DNA of 64,000 bases from Ideonella oryzae (GTDB lineage Bacteria; Pseudomonadota; Gammaproteobacteria; Burkholderiales; Burkholderiaceae_C), in NCBI RefSeq assembly GCF_024055665.1, contig NZ_JAMXMC010000003.1:346814-410813 (forward strand), written 5' to 3'. Below are positions 45,470-54,119 of the stretch, piece after piece. The translations under genes were made by a program, and so were the position numbers. Below the pieces are notes generated by a model. The model worked only from the letters and a program-made list of their open reading frames with translations, ran no database searches and was not told where the DNA came from. Positions within the stretch are counted from its first letter, which is position 1. Every line of letters starts with the position of its first letter.

Positions 45470-46699
45470 TCAGTCGTCCACCTTGATGAGCGAGGCCACC
45501 AGCGTCGTCCCGTCTGTGGACAGGCTGCCCTTCACCTCGATCTTGGCCACGGTGCTCAGTTGGGCCTCGGTCAGGCCGACCCATTGGCTGACGTTGGCGT
45601 AGCTCACGGTCACGCCGCGCAGCACGAAGGTCTTGGCCGTGGTGTCCAGGGCAGAGAGGCTGCCGTGCAGCTCATAGTCCTCGCCATGGCCCTGCTGGCT
45701 GCCGTCTTCCAGCTGGACGCTCGTGGCCACCAGCACGCCGTTGACCACGCTGCCCTTGATCTCGACCTGGGCACCCAGCACCACGCCGCTCTGCCCATCC
45801 GGGAAGCTGGCGCCGCTGGCATCCACCGGGATGTCGTTCACGCTGAAGCTGGTGGCCGAGGTCCAGGCAGTGATGTTGCCCTTGACCTCCGCTTCGGCAT
45901 GGTCCTCGGACAGCTTGCGCTCATTGGTCTTGAGCGACAGCGCCGTCCAGCTGCCGTCAGCGGCCGGGATGGTGGCCAGCTTCACCCGCACCCACTGGTT
46001 CACGGCCAGGTTGGTCGGCTGGGGGTTCAGGCTGGCGTAGCTGATGGTGGCCGTCCCCATCTGGAAGGTGTGGGCCGTGGTGTCCAGCGCCAGGATGGGG
46101 CCGCGCAGCTTGTAGCTGTCCACGCTGGCTTCCAGGTCCACGCGGCTGGCCACGTAGAGCTGGCGCGCCGCGTCGTACTGGGCATGCACCTCCAGCACAC
46201 TGCCCACCACGGTGGACAGGCTGGCCAGGCCGCCGGTCAGCGCGGTGTCGTACACCGTGGTGTCGCTGACCTTCACCGTCTGGCCCAGCAGGGTGAACTG
46301 GGCGTTGGCCGCATCCACCGCCGTCAGCGGCCCCTGGATCTCGCTGCCGTAGCGGATGACGGTGGCCACGGCCGTCTGGGTGCTGCTGTTGATCGGGCCG
46401 CTCTCGATCTCGACGCTGTCGCCCAGGCGCAGTTCGTCCGCCGAGTGACTGGCGCCATCGTCGTCCTCCACGGCCACGCTGCTGGTGTCGAAGCGCACAC
46501 CGTTGACGATCACCGAGCCGAAGCCGCTGATGGCGCCGCTGGTGTAGGCCGCGCTGCCGGCCGTGCCACCGGTGGTGCCGGTGGACGAGCCGCCACCGCC
46601 GCCGCAGGCGGCCAGCACGGCCGCGCTGAACAGGGTCACGAGGCCCAGGCGGCGGCTCAGCCCCCCGGGGAAGGTGAAGTCGGAAAGCGATGTACGCAT
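45470..46699 (-). CDS. DUF5666-repeat lipoprotein (first)
   Basis: 409 residues from the ATG at 46699, with a strong Shine-Dalgarno sequence (GAGGAG, 6 bases). The signal RRLGLVTLFSAAVLAAC ends in a lipobox with Cys followed by a GGGGGSSTGTTGG linker. Four or so DUF5666 repeats follow (SGAISGFGSVIVNGVRFD; LLGQTVKVSDTTVYD; KLRGPILALDTTAHTFQMG; VEIKGSVVNGVLVATSVQL; YELHGSLSALDTTAKTFVLRG). It is the first gene of the three-gene operon and is transcribed from the promoter at 46752-46779. Confidence 0.87.
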   Translation of the reverse strand: MRTSLSDFTFPGGLSRRLGLVTLFSAAVLAACGGGGGSSTGTTGGTAGSAAYTSGAISGFGSVIVNGVRFDTSSVAVEDDDGASHSADELRLGDSVEIESGPINSSTQTAVATVIRYGSEIQGPLTAVDAANAQFTLLGQTVKVSDTTVYDTALTGGLASLSTVVGSVLEVHAQYDAARQLYVASRVDLEASVDSYKLRGPILALDTTAHTFQMGTATISYASLNPQPTNLAVNQWVRVKLATIPAADGSWTALSLKTNERKLSEDHAEAEVKGNITAWTSATSFSVNDIPVDASGASFPDGQSGVVLGAQVEIKGSVVNGVLVATSVQLEDGSQQGHGEDYELHGSLSALDTTAKTFVLRGVTVSYANVSQWVGLTEAQLSTVAKIEVKGSLSTDGTTLVASLIKVDD

Positions 46700-46751
46700 G
46701 AAGTACTCCTCTGGAATCTGGGGTCCGCAGGCTGGGCCCAGCGGTGCCACC

Positions 46752-46779
46752 ACTATAACTGTGCAATTTGCACATTCAA
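46752..46779 (-). promoter_or_regulatory. Promoter with spacer palindrome for the DUF5666/DUF6502 operon
   Basis: Minus strand: TTGAAT (46779-46774), 16-base spacer, TATAGT (46757-46752). The spacer is filled by the perfect palindrome TGTGCAA-T-TTGCACA (46760-46774), a textbook position for a repressor site. Confidence 0.7.
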
Positions 46780-46811
46780 AGAGAAGGGACTTCCCTGACA
46801 CCTGGTTGCGA

Positions 46812-46848
46812 TTGGCGCCGTGACCTCAAAGACTGATAATCCATCCAG
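46812..46848 (+). promoter_or_regulatory. dinB promoter with LexA (SOS) box
   Basis: TTGGCG (46812-46817), 17-base spacer, GATAAT (46835-46840). CTG-N10-CAG (46833-46848; ACTG...CAGT with flanks) is the LexA-box pattern and covers the -10 and the expected transcription start. The ATG follows one base after the box, so the message is probably leaderless. Confidence 0.72.
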
Positions 46849-46849
46849 T

Positions 46850-48178
46850 ATGTCGCCGCCGCGCCGCCTGATCGCCCACCTCGACATGGATGCCTTCTAT
46901 GCCTCCTGCGAGTTGCTGCGCTACCCCGAGCTGCGCGGCCGGCCGGTGGTCATCGGCGGGGGCCGGCGCCACCAGCCCGAGACCCTGCCCGACGGCAGCC
47001 GCCGCTATGCCCGGCTGGGCGACTACGCCGGCCGCGGCGTCATCACCACGGCCACCTACGAAGCCCGGGCCCTGGGTATCCACTCCGCCATGGGCCTGAT
47101 GAAGGCCGCCGCCCGGGCGCCGGATGCGGTGCTGCTGCCCACCGACTTCGAGCTCTACCGCCGCTGCTCGCGCGCCTTCAAGGCCGCCGTGGCGGAGCTG
47201 GCCCCGGTGATCGAAGACCGCGGCATCGACGAGATCTACATCGACCTGACCCAGGTGCCCGGCGCCCAGGACCCGGTCGGCCACGACCCGCTGGGCGGGG
47301 TGCGCGCCCTGGCCCGGGAGATCAAGAACAACGTGCAACGCACCACCGGGCTGAGTTGCTCGATCGGCGTCACGCCCAACAAGCTGCTGTCCAAGATCGC
47401 CTCCGAACTGGACAAGCCCGACGGCCTGACCGTGCTGACGATGGACGACCTGCCCACCCGCATCTGGCCGCTGCCGGTGCGCCGGGTCAACGGCATCGGC
47501 CCCAAGGCCGGGGCCAAGCTGGCCGCGCTGGGGGTGAACACCATCGGCGAACTCTCCCGCTGCGAGCCGCTGTGGCTGATCGAGCGCTTCGGCCGCAGCT
47601 ATGGCGCCTGGCTGCACGCCGCCGCCTGGGGGCGGGACGACCGCCCGGTGGTGACCGAAAGCGAGCCGGTGTCGATCAGCCGCGAAACCACCTTCGAACA
47701 CGACCTGCATGCGGTGCGCGACAAGGCGCGACTTTCCACGCTGTTCACGGACCTGTGCGTGCGGGTGGCCGAGGACCTGCACCGCAAGGGCTACACCGGC
47801 CGCACGGTGGGCATCAAGCTGCGCTACGAGGATTTCAAGACCGTCACCCGCGACCTCACCCTGCCCCAGCCCACGGCCGACGCCGCCGAAATCCGCCATG
47901 CCGCCGGCCTGTGCCTGAAGCGGGTGGACCTTCGCCGGCGCCTGCGCCTGCTGGGCGTGCGGGTGGCCAACCTGCAGCGGGCCGACGCGCCGCTGGCGCC
48001 GTCGGTCAAGCGGGGGGCGCGCCCCAGCCGCGCGCTGGTGCCCCAGCCCGCCAGCGTGCTGGCCACGGGCCACGGTGGGTTGCCGCCGATGGCGGCCGAG
48101 CGCGATCTGTTCGAGGAGTTCGACCCGCCCGCCCCGGGCGGCGCCCGGGCCTCAATCGGCGGCGTCGCCGGGCGCTGA
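46850..48178 (+). CDS. dinB: DNA polymerase IV (Y-family translesion polymerase)
   Basis: 442 residues from the ATG at 46850; a GTG at 46820 is in frame but lies upstream of the LexA box. Catalytic motifs: LDMDAFYASCELL (metal-binding Asp), DRGIDEIYIDLTQ (SxDE-equivalent Asp-Glu), VITTATYEARALGI (steric/finger region), SIGVTPNKLLSKIASELDKP, and the helix-hairpin-helix RVNGIGPKAGAKLAALG. The C-terminal RDLFEEF resembles the sliding-clamp-binding motif. Extra residues near 45-60 (HQPETLPDGSRRYARLGDY) lengthen the N-terminal part relative to E. coli. The gene converges on and overlaps the DUF454 gene by 27 bases. Confidence 0.95.
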   Translation: MSPPRRLIAHLDMDAFYASCELLRYPELRGRPVVIGGGRRHQPETLPDGSRRYARLGDYAGRGVITTATYEARALGIHSAMGLMKAAARAPDAVLLPTDFELYRRCSRAFKAAVAELAPVIEDRGIDEIYIDLTQVPGAQDPVGHDPLGGVRALAREIKNNVQRTTGLSCSIGVTPNKLLSKIASELDKPDGLTVLTMDDLPTRIWPLPVRRVNGIGPKAGAKLAALGVNTIGELSRCEPLWLIERFGRSYGAWLHAAAWGRDDRPVVTESEPVSISRETTFEHDLHAVRDKARLSTLFTDLCVRVAEDLHRKGYTGRTVGIKLRYEDFKTVTRDLTLPQPTADAAEIRHAAGLCLKRVDLRRRLRLLGVRVANLQRADAPLAPSVKRGARPSRALVPQPASVLATGHGGLPPMAAERDLFEEFDPPAPGGARASIGGVAGR

Positions 48179-48607
48179 AGCCGCAGGGGCCGGGGCCGGC
48201 TGCCGAGTAGGCAGGCGCCACAGCCAGGTGGCCACCACCGCACAGCACAGCGCGGGCATGACCCGCCAGGCCGACGGGATGGCGAACCACGCCGCCGTGC
48301 AGCTGACCGCCATCATCCCGGTGGCCAGCTGCTTGGCCCGCAGCGGCACCGCGCGGTGGGTGCGCCAGTCGCGCACCATCGGCCCCCAACGCGGGTGGTT
48401 CACCAGCCAGGCCTCCCAGCGCGCGCTGCCGCGCGAGAAGCAGAAGGCGGCCAGCAGCACGAAGGGCGTGGTGGGCAGCAGCGGCAGGAAGATGCCGACG
48501 ATGCCCAGCAGCAGCGCCAGCCCGCCCGCCCCCAGCCACAGGGCCCGCTGCCACCACGGGCGCAGGGGGCTGGCGGCAAGGGGGGTGAGGGAGGGCAACT
48601 CGTTCAT
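48152..48607 (-). CDS. YbaN/DUF454 family inner-membrane protein
   Basis: 151 residues with helices at about 21-50 and 93-125. The hallmark ILGIVGIFLPLLPTTPFVLLAAFCFSRGS-type sequence (seen here as GIVGIFLPLLPTTPFVLLAA) and HPRWGPMVRDWRTHRAVPLRAK identify DUF454. Function unknown. The ATG at 48607 follows a weak ribosome-binding site; the in-frame extension to 48682 looks untranslated. Confidence 0.88.
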   Translation of the reverse strand: MNELPSLTPLAASPLRPWWQRALWLGAGGLALLLGIVGIFLPLLPTTPFVLLAAFCFSRGSARWEAWLVNHPRWGPMVRDWRTHRAVPLRAKQLATGMMAVSCTAAWFAIPSAWRVMPALCCAVVATWLWRLPTRQPAPAPAASAPGDAAD

Positions 48608-48766
48608 GGTGAAGACACTGACGTGGCGGGACGGAGCAAGAGGCGGCGCGGCCACTTGGCACGGGCACTTGAGCCAGCGCAAGTTTGGCCCAGTTCCGCT
48701 GCCTCAGGCTTGGACGCCCATCGGGCCAGCGGCGAAAATCACACTTTTACCCCGAGCCACCCGCCC

Positions 48767-49267
48767 ATGTCCGCACTCGCCTGGTCCGAAGAACTCGTGC
48801 TGCAACACCCGCAGATGGACGCCACCCACGAGGAGTTCGTCGAGCTGCTCAATGTCGCCCAGGTTGCCCTGGCCCGTTCCGAGGCCGAGGGGCTGGCTGC
48901 CTGGGACGCCCTGGTCGAGCACACCATCGGCCACTTCGGGCAGGAAGACCGCTGGATGCTGGCCACCGGCTTCGCCAAGGACAACTGCCACAGCCGCCAG
49001 CACGACCAGGTGCTGGCCATCATGCAGGAAGTGGCCCGGCTGGCGCGCGACCACCAGGACTTCGGCCCCCTGCAACGCATCATCCCCGAGCTGGCCGCCT
49101 GGTTCAGCATGCACGCCCAGTCGATGGACTCGTCGCTGGCGGTCCATCTGCAGGTGGCCGGCTTCGACCCCGCGACCGGCCTGTGCCAGAAGCCGCAGGC
49201 GGTGGACGCGGCCCCGATCTCCGGCTGCGGCAGCGACCACTGCGCGCCGGACCACGCCAGCGCCTGA
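48767..49267 (+). CDS. Bacteriohemerythrin-like O2-binding protein
   Basis: 166 residues, a four-helix hemerythrin. All expected diiron ligands are visible: His14 and His21 (HPQMDATH), His56 and Glu60 (HFGQE), His75 and His79 (HSRQH), His116 and Asp121 (HAQSMD). The spacing differs somewhat from canonical bacteriohemerythrin, closer to the larger hemerythrin-domain group. A Cys/His-containing tail (SGCGSDHCAPDH) may bind another metal. Stand-alone, cytoplasmic; probably binds O2 or NO. Confidence 0.87.
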   Translation: MSALAWSEELVLQHPQMDATHEEFVELLNVAQVALARSEAEGLAAWDALVEHTIGHFGQEDRWMLATGFAKDNCHSRQHDQVLAIMQEVARLARDHQDFGPLQRIIPELAAWFSMHAQSMDSSLAVHLQVAGFDPATGLCQKPQAVDAAPISGCGSDHCAPDHASA

Positions 49268-49314
49268 GCGCACACCGCGCCGGGCCCGGCGCGGTGCGCT
49301 ACAGTGCGGCGGCC

Positions 49315-50277
49315 ATGGCGCCGCCGCCCTCTCCTTCCCTGCCGCCACCGTCCCCATCGGACGATGCGCTGCGCCTGCCTTCGCTGGACGCGCTGCGCGC
49401 CTTCGAGGCCGCCGCCCGCCTGGGCAGTTACGAGCGCGCTGCCGAAGCCCTGCACATCACCGCCAGCGCGGTGGGCAAGCGGGTGGCCACGCTGGAGGAA
49501 CAGCTCGGCCTGACCCTGTTCCAGCGCGGCAGCAAGCCGCTGCAGCTCAGCGCCAGCGGACGCGAATACCTGGCCGCCATCTGGCCGGCCCTGGAACAGC
49601 TGGCCCGCGTGCCCCAGCACCAGCGCGGCGCCCAGCGGGGCCAGCGACTGCGGCTGAGCGCCCCCCCCACGCTGGCGCGCGAGGTACTGGTGCCCGCCCT
49701 GCCCGCTTTCGCCGAGCAGCACCCGGACATCGAGCTGGAGCTGGTGCTGTCCGTGCCCTTCCTGGACCAGGGCGGCAGCGACGCCGACCTGGATGTGCGT
49801 CACGGCCAAGCCCTGCGCACCGACGACCGTCCGCTGATGCAGGACGTGCTGATCCCCCTGGCCAGCCCCGCCCTGCTGCCCGATGGCCCACTGCGCCAGC
49901 CCGGCGACCTGGCCCGGCTGCCCCTGCTGCGCAACCCGCTGGAGCCCTGGGCCCCCTGGTTCCGCGCCGTGGGGCTGGACTGGCCCGAGCCTGAGCAGGG
50001 CCCCCGGCTGTTCGACCTGGGCATGCGGCTGGAGGCCGCCCTGTGCGGCCAGGGCGTGGTGCTGTCCCGCCCCAGCCTGGCCCGCGCCGCCCTGCGGGCC
50101 GGCCGGCTGCGCCCGGTGCTGGGCGCCGGGGCCACGCCCTGGTTGATGGCGTCCGGCGCCTACTGGCTGCTGCCCCACGGGGAGCAGCCGGCCCAACAGG
50201 CCGGCGCCGCCTGGCTGCGCGAAGCCTGTGAACGGGCCGCTGCGGACGGTTTGGCCCTGGTGAGCGGCAGCAGCTGA
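49315..50277 (+). CDS. LysR-family transcriptional regulator (GcvA-like)
   Basis: 320 residues. After a Pro/Ser-rich start, residues 25-85 form the LysR winged helix (LDALRAFEAAARLGSYERAAEALHITASAVGKRVATLE, seen as RAFEAAARLGSYERAAEAL then ITASAVGKRVATLEEQLG). The effector domain follows (DIELELVLSVPFLD, ADLDVRHGQ). The short LxR-x-GxG pattern resembles the GcvA/AmpR subgroup. There is no divergent partner; the hemerythrin gene is upstream on the same strand. Target genes unknown. Confidence 0.9.
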   Translation: MAPPPSPSLPPPSPSDDALRLPSLDALRAFEAAARLGSYERAAEALHITASAVGKRVATLEEQLGLTLFQRGSKPLQLSASGREYLAAIWPALEQLARVPQHQRGAQRGQRLRLSAPPTLAREVLVPALPAFAEQHPDIELELVLSVPFLDQGGSDADLDVRHGQALRTDDRPLMQDVLIPLASPALLPDGPLRQPGDLARLPLLRNPLEPWAPWFRAVGLDWPEPEQGPRLFDLGMRLEAALCGQGVVLSRPSLARAALRAGRLRPVLGAGATPWLMASGAYWLLPHGEQPAQQAGAAWLREACERAAADGLALVSGSS

Positions 50278-50333
50278 GACGCCGCCCGCGGCGGTGATCG
50301 ACACTGGTGAAACCCTCCAGATATTTCTCTCAG

Positions 50334-50352
50334 AGAATTCTTGAAGAATTCT
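50334..50352. promoter_or_regulatory. Palindrome overlapping a candidate promoter of the HAF-repeat gene
   Basis: AGAATTC-TTGAA-GAATTCT (50334-50352). A possible -35 TTGAAG (50341) with TAGCAT 17 bases further overlaps the right arm, so a bound repressor would block the promoter. Confidence 0.45.
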
Positions 50353-50431
50353 ATCGAGGCGCATAGCATCCCGTCACGCCCACCGGTGCCACCCTGGCCG
50401 GTGCCCCATGCCCTCCCACCGGAGACTGCCG

Positions 50432-51565
50432 ATGCCCTTCGCCCACTCGCCCCGTCTGTCGCGCTTCGCCCTGCTGTTCACCAGCCTGCTGGCGGCCACC
50501 CCGCTGCTGGCCCGGGCCGACAGCTACCGCATCGTCGCCAACATCGAGGGCAGCGTGACCGCGCTGTCGGCCAATGGCCGGGCCGCCGCCGGCATGACGC
50601 TGGACAACTTCGAGACCTTCCGCTGGACCGCGCGCAGCGGCATGGTCCGCCTGGGCCGCAGCACCTGGGACACACTGGGCCACGCCTCGGGCACGCCGCA
50701 CATCTCCGCCAATGGCCAGGTGGTCAGCGCCACCATCCTGTCGGACGACGGCAGCTTCAGCACGGCCGGTCGCTGGACGCCCTCGACCGGCTGGTCCACC
50801 CTGGCGCCGCTGCCCGCCAATGGCGGGGTGGTCGACGGTGAAACCAGCTCGGCCTTCGGCCTGTCGGGCGATGGCCAGGTGGTCACCGGCCTGTTCTGGT
50901 TGGCCAGTGGCGCGGGCGCCCATGCCATGCGCTGGTCCGCCGCCACCGGCATGGGTGACCTGGGCGCGCAGGGCCGCTCCAGCCGCGCCGACGGCGCCAG
51001 CCAGGACGGCGGTGTGCTGGCCGGCTGGGACGAGCACCCGTCCTATGGCAACCGCCGCGCCACGGTCTGGGTGCAAGGCGTGCGCACGGTGCTGGAAGAC
51101 TCCGACTGGCCCAGCGAAGCCTCTGCCGCCACCCCCGACGGCAGCACGGTGGTGGGGCTGTCGGGCAACCCCAGCGACTTTCAGACCTACGCCACCCGCT
51201 GGACCTGGAGCGGCAGCGCCTGGAACAAGACCCTGCTGGGCGTGATCAACAAGCGTGGCGCCACCGGCTATGCCTTTGCCACCGGCATCAGCGCCGACGG
51301 CGCGGTCATCGTGGGCGGCAACCGCCCCGACGGCATGTCGCCCAAGCAGATCGGCTTCATCTGGACGGCCAGCAGCGGCTTCCAGGACGTCAGCGAGGTG
51401 CTCAAGGCGGCCGGTGTGCGCCTGAACCCATTGCAGCCGGTCGTCGGTGTGGGGGCCATCAGTGCCGACGGCAGTACGTTGGCGGTCGTCACCCAGGGCC
51501 TCACGGCCCCCTGGACCACACGCACGCTGCTCGTGCGCCGCACGCAGGCCACGCTACAGCGCTGA
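50432..51565 (+). CDS. Secreted HAF-repeat beta protein
   Basis: 377 residues from the ATG at 50432 (GGAG 7 bases upstream). A Sec signal (FALLFTSLLAATPLLARA, cleavage near residue 29) is followed by repeated blades of the type 'SxDGxxVxGxxxxxxxxxAxRWxxxxGxxxL' (LSGDGQVVTGLFWL, HAMRWSAATGMGDLG, ATPDGSTVVGLSGNP, ATGISADGAVIVGGNRPDG), the HAF repeat found in extracellular bacterial proteins. No C-terminal anchoring motif (no PEP-CTERM, no LPXTG). Probably periplasmic or extracellular; function unknown. Confidence 0.82.
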   Translation: MPFAHSPRLSRFALLFTSLLAATPLLARADSYRIVANIEGSVTALSANGRAAAGMTLDNFETFRWTARSGMVRLGRSTWDTLGHASGTPHISANGQVVSATILSDDGSFSTAGRWTPSTGWSTLAPLPANGGVVDGETSSAFGLSGDGQVVTGLFWLASGAGAHAMRWSAATGMGDLGAQGRSSRADGASQDGGVLAGWDEHPSYGNRRATVWVQGVRTVLEDSDWPSEASAATPDGSTVVGLSGNPSDFQTYATRWTWSGSAWNKTLLGVINKRGATGYAFATGISADGAVIVGGNRPDGMSPKQIGFIWTASSGFQDVSEVLKAAGVRLNPLQPVVGVGAISADGSTLAVVTQGLTAPWTTRTLLVRRTQATLQR

Positions 51566-51600
51566 TCTATCATCGCCCGCTTCACTCTGCCCCACCTGCC

Positions 51601-52821
51601 GTGACCGATCCGACCCCGCCTGACCACGACCCTGCCGAGTTGCAGCGCGTGGCGCGGGAACTGCGCGGCGGCCTGCAGCCCCTGCTGCAGGCCCTGGCCG
51701 GCGAGCCGGCGCGACCGGTGCGGCTGACCCAGGGCATCGGCCTGGACAAGAGCCTGGCCAGCCGCCTGGTGAAGGCGGTGCGCTCCGACGGCGAAGCCGA
51801 GTTCCTGCACCACATCCCCTCGCCCACCGGCCTGCGCATCCTGCTGGAGCGGGCCCGCGGTCAGGCCGATGCCAGCCTGCTGCGGGATGTGGAAGCCGGG
51901 GTGCGGCGCTTCGAGACCCTGCTGGACCGCCTGCCCGGCGGCCGGCAGGCCCTGGATGCGCGCATGGGCGAGTCGTCCAGCGCCATCCGCGAGAAGCGCG
52001 AGCAGATGGCCCGGCAGGCCTCGTTCAAGGCCCAGTCCTTCCTCTTCGGACACTACTGCGAGACGCTCACCACCGCCCTCTTCGTGCTGCCTTCGGCCCA
52101 GTCCGGCCGGGTGGACGTGATCGAGGTGCACCGCCGCATCGGCCTGCAGCGCCTGACGCCCACGATGGCCGTGCCCCTGCTGAGCGTGCATGCCGGCCCA
52201 GCCGCCACGGCGGAGGAAGCCCCTCGCCTGCGCCCGCTGGCCAGCGACGAACCCAGCGCCCGCGCCGAGGACTTCCTGCTGCCCGATCCGGCCGGCGAGC
52301 CCCTGCCCACCGTGCAGGTGGTGCGCGAGGACAGCGCCGCCACCTTCGTGTTTCCGGCCGGCGAGGCGGCGCGCCTGCCGCGCCGGCTGACCACCGCCTG
52401 GCGGGTGCTCAACGCCTTCGCACTGGACACGCCGGAGCCCTGGCGCATCCTGCGCAACTACATGCTGCACACGCCCTGCCACACCCTGGTGCGGGATCTG
52501 TACCTGGCCGAAGGCCTGTGGCCCGACGCCCGCCCCCTGGTGGGCTTCTACCTGCCCGGGCCCAGCGGCACGCCGATGGTGACGGTGGAGCCCGGGCAGC
52601 CGCACCTGCGCCGGCTCAACCTCAGCGCCCGCATCGAACAGCGCCCCGACGGGCCCGAAGCCTTCGCGCTGGAGGAATCGTCCGACCAGGCCTGCGCCCT
52701 GCAGGCGGCTCTGGCGCGCGCCGGCGTGGCCCAGCAGCGCTGGCGCGGCTGGCGCTGCCGCATGGGCTACCCGGTGCCGCTGGTGGAAATGCAGCTGGCC
52801 CTGCGCTTCAGCGGTCACTGA
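51601..52821 (+). CDS. Unrecognised protein with N-terminal HTH-like segment
   Basis: 406 residues from a GTG at 51601, without a clear Shine-Dalgarno sequence. Residues 40-85 (RLTQGIGLDKSLASRLVKAVRSDGEAEFLHHIPSPTGLRILLERA, read as TQGIGLDKSLASRLVKAV then PSPTGLRILLERA) have the shape of a winged helix-turn-helix. The middle and C-terminal parts have no signature I know (FLPDPAGEPLPTVQVV-like beta segments, LRNYMLHTPCHTLVRDLYLAEGL). It may be a transcription regulator with a large effector domain. No neighbour suggests a role. Confidence 0.6.
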   Translation: MTDPTPPDHDPAELQRVARELRGGLQPLLQALAGEPARPVRLTQGIGLDKSLASRLVKAVRSDGEAEFLHHIPSPTGLRILLERARGQADASLLRDVEAGVRRFETLLDRLPGGRQALDARMGESSSAIREKREQMARQASFKAQSFLFGHYCETLTTALFVLPSAQSGRVDVIEVHRRIGLQRLTPTMAVPLLSVHAGPAATAEEAPRLRPLASDEPSARAEDFLLPDPAGEPLPTVQVVREDSAATFVFPAGEAARLPRRLTTAWRVLNAFALDTPEPWRILRNYMLHTPCHTLVRDLYLAEGLWPDARPLVGFYLPGPSGTPMVTVEPGQPHLRRLNLSARIEQRPDGPEAFALEESSDQACALQAALARAGVAQQRWRGWRCRMGYPVPLVEMQLALRFSGH

Positions 52822-52945
52822 GCCTCGCCCGCGCACGGCGCAGCACAGGCGCGCCACTTTCCGGCGGCGCCGGACGAAATTTCCGGCCCCACATCACGCC
52901 ACCGGTCTAGCATCCGGTCTCCCGCAGAAGAACCGAGACAAGCCG

Positions 52946-54097
52946 ATGAGCGTGATCACCCACATCGAAGACCTGCGCGTGCTGGCCCAGCGTCGCGTGC
53001 CCCGCATGTTCTACGACTACGCCGATTCCGGCTCGTGGACCGAAGGCACCTACCGCGCCAACGAAAGCGACTTCCAGAAGATCAAGCTGCGCCAGCGCGT
53101 GCTGCTGGACATGGACCACCGCAGCACCGCCACGACGATGATTGGCCAGGACGTGGCCATGCCGGTGGCCCTGGCACCCACCGGCCTGACCGGCATGCAG
53201 CATGCCGACGGCGAGATCCTGGCCGCCCGCGCGGCGGAGAAGTTCGGCGTGCCTTTCACGCTCTCGACCATGAGCATCTGCTCGATCGAGGACGTGGCCG
53301 CCCACACCACCCAGCCCTTCTGGTTCCAGCTCTACGTGATGAAGGACCGCGGCTTCATCGAGCGCCTGATCGAGCGCGCCAAGGCCGCGCGCTGCTCGGC
53401 CCTGGTGCTCACCGCCGACCTGCAGATCCTCGGCCAGCGCCACAAGGACCTGAAGAACGGCCTGTCGGCCCCGCCCAAGCCCACGCTGGCCAACCTGATC
53501 AACCTGGCCACCAAGCCGCGCTGGTGCCTGGGCATGCTGGGCACCCGGCGCCGCCAGTTCGGCAACATCGTCGGCCATGTCAGCGGCGTCGACAACATGG
53601 GCTCGCTGTCCGAGTGGACGGCCAAGCAGTTCGACCCCTGCCTGTCCTGGGACGATGTGCAGTGGATCAAGAGCCTGTGGGGCGGCAAGCTGATCATCAA
53701 GGGCATCATGGATGTGGAAGATGCCAGGCTGGCCGCCGATTCCGGCGCCGATGCGCTGATCGTCTCCAACCACGGCGGCCGCCAGCTCGATGGCGCGCCC
53801 TCCAGCATCTCGGCCCTGCCGCCCATCGTGGATGCGGTGGGCGACCGCATCGAGGTGTGGATGGACGGCGGCATCCGCTCCGGCCAGGATGTGCTCAAGG
53901 CCTGGGCCCTGGGCGCACGCGGCACCATGATCGGCCGGCCCTTCCTCTATGGCCTGGGCGCCATGGGCGAGGCCGGCGTGACCAAGGTGCTGGAGATCCT
54001 CCACCGCGAGCTGGACCTGACCATGGCCTTCTGCGGCCACACCCAGCTGACGGGCGTGGGCAAGGACATCCTGCTGCCCGGCACTCTGCCCGCCTGA
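52946..54097 (+). CDS. lldD: FMN-dependent alpha-hydroxy-acid dehydrogenase (L-lactate dehydrogenase, LldD type)
   Basis: 383 residues. The start RRVPRMFYDYADSGSW contains the Tyr that contacts substrate. The catalytic His and substrate Arg lie in SNHGGRQLDG, and the FMN-phosphate site is DGGIRSGQDVLKAWALGAR. It oxidises L-lactate or a similar 2-hydroxy acid; membrane-associated LldD passes electrons to quinone. There is no neighbouring lactate permease, so another 2-hydroxy acid is possible. Confidence 0.92.
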   Translation: MSVITHIEDLRVLAQRRVPRMFYDYADSGSWTEGTYRANESDFQKIKLRQRVLLDMDHRSTATTMIGQDVAMPVALAPTGLTGMQHADGEILAARAAEKFGVPFTLSTMSICSIEDVAAHTTQPFWFQLYVMKDRGFIERLIERAKAARCSALVLTADLQILGQRHKDLKNGLSAPPKPTLANLINLATKPRWCLGMLGTRRRQFGNIVGHVSGVDNMGSLSEWTAKQFDPCLSWDDVQWIKSLWGGKLIIKGIMDVEDARLAADSGADALIVSNHGGRQLDGAPSSISALPPIVDAVGDRIEVWMDGGIRSGQDVLKAWALGARGTMIGRPFLYGLGAMGEAGVTKVLEILHRELDLTMAFCGHTQLTGVGKDILLPGTLPA

Positions 54098-54114
54098 GCG
54101 GGGGCCGCCCCCGC
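54098..54114. terminator. GC-rich hairpin between lldD and ypfJ stops
   Basis: GCGGGGG, loop CCG, CCCCCGC sits in the 22-base gap between two convergent stops. There is no T-run, so it is a weak candidate only. Confidence 0.4.
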
Positions 54115-54119
54115 GCCGT

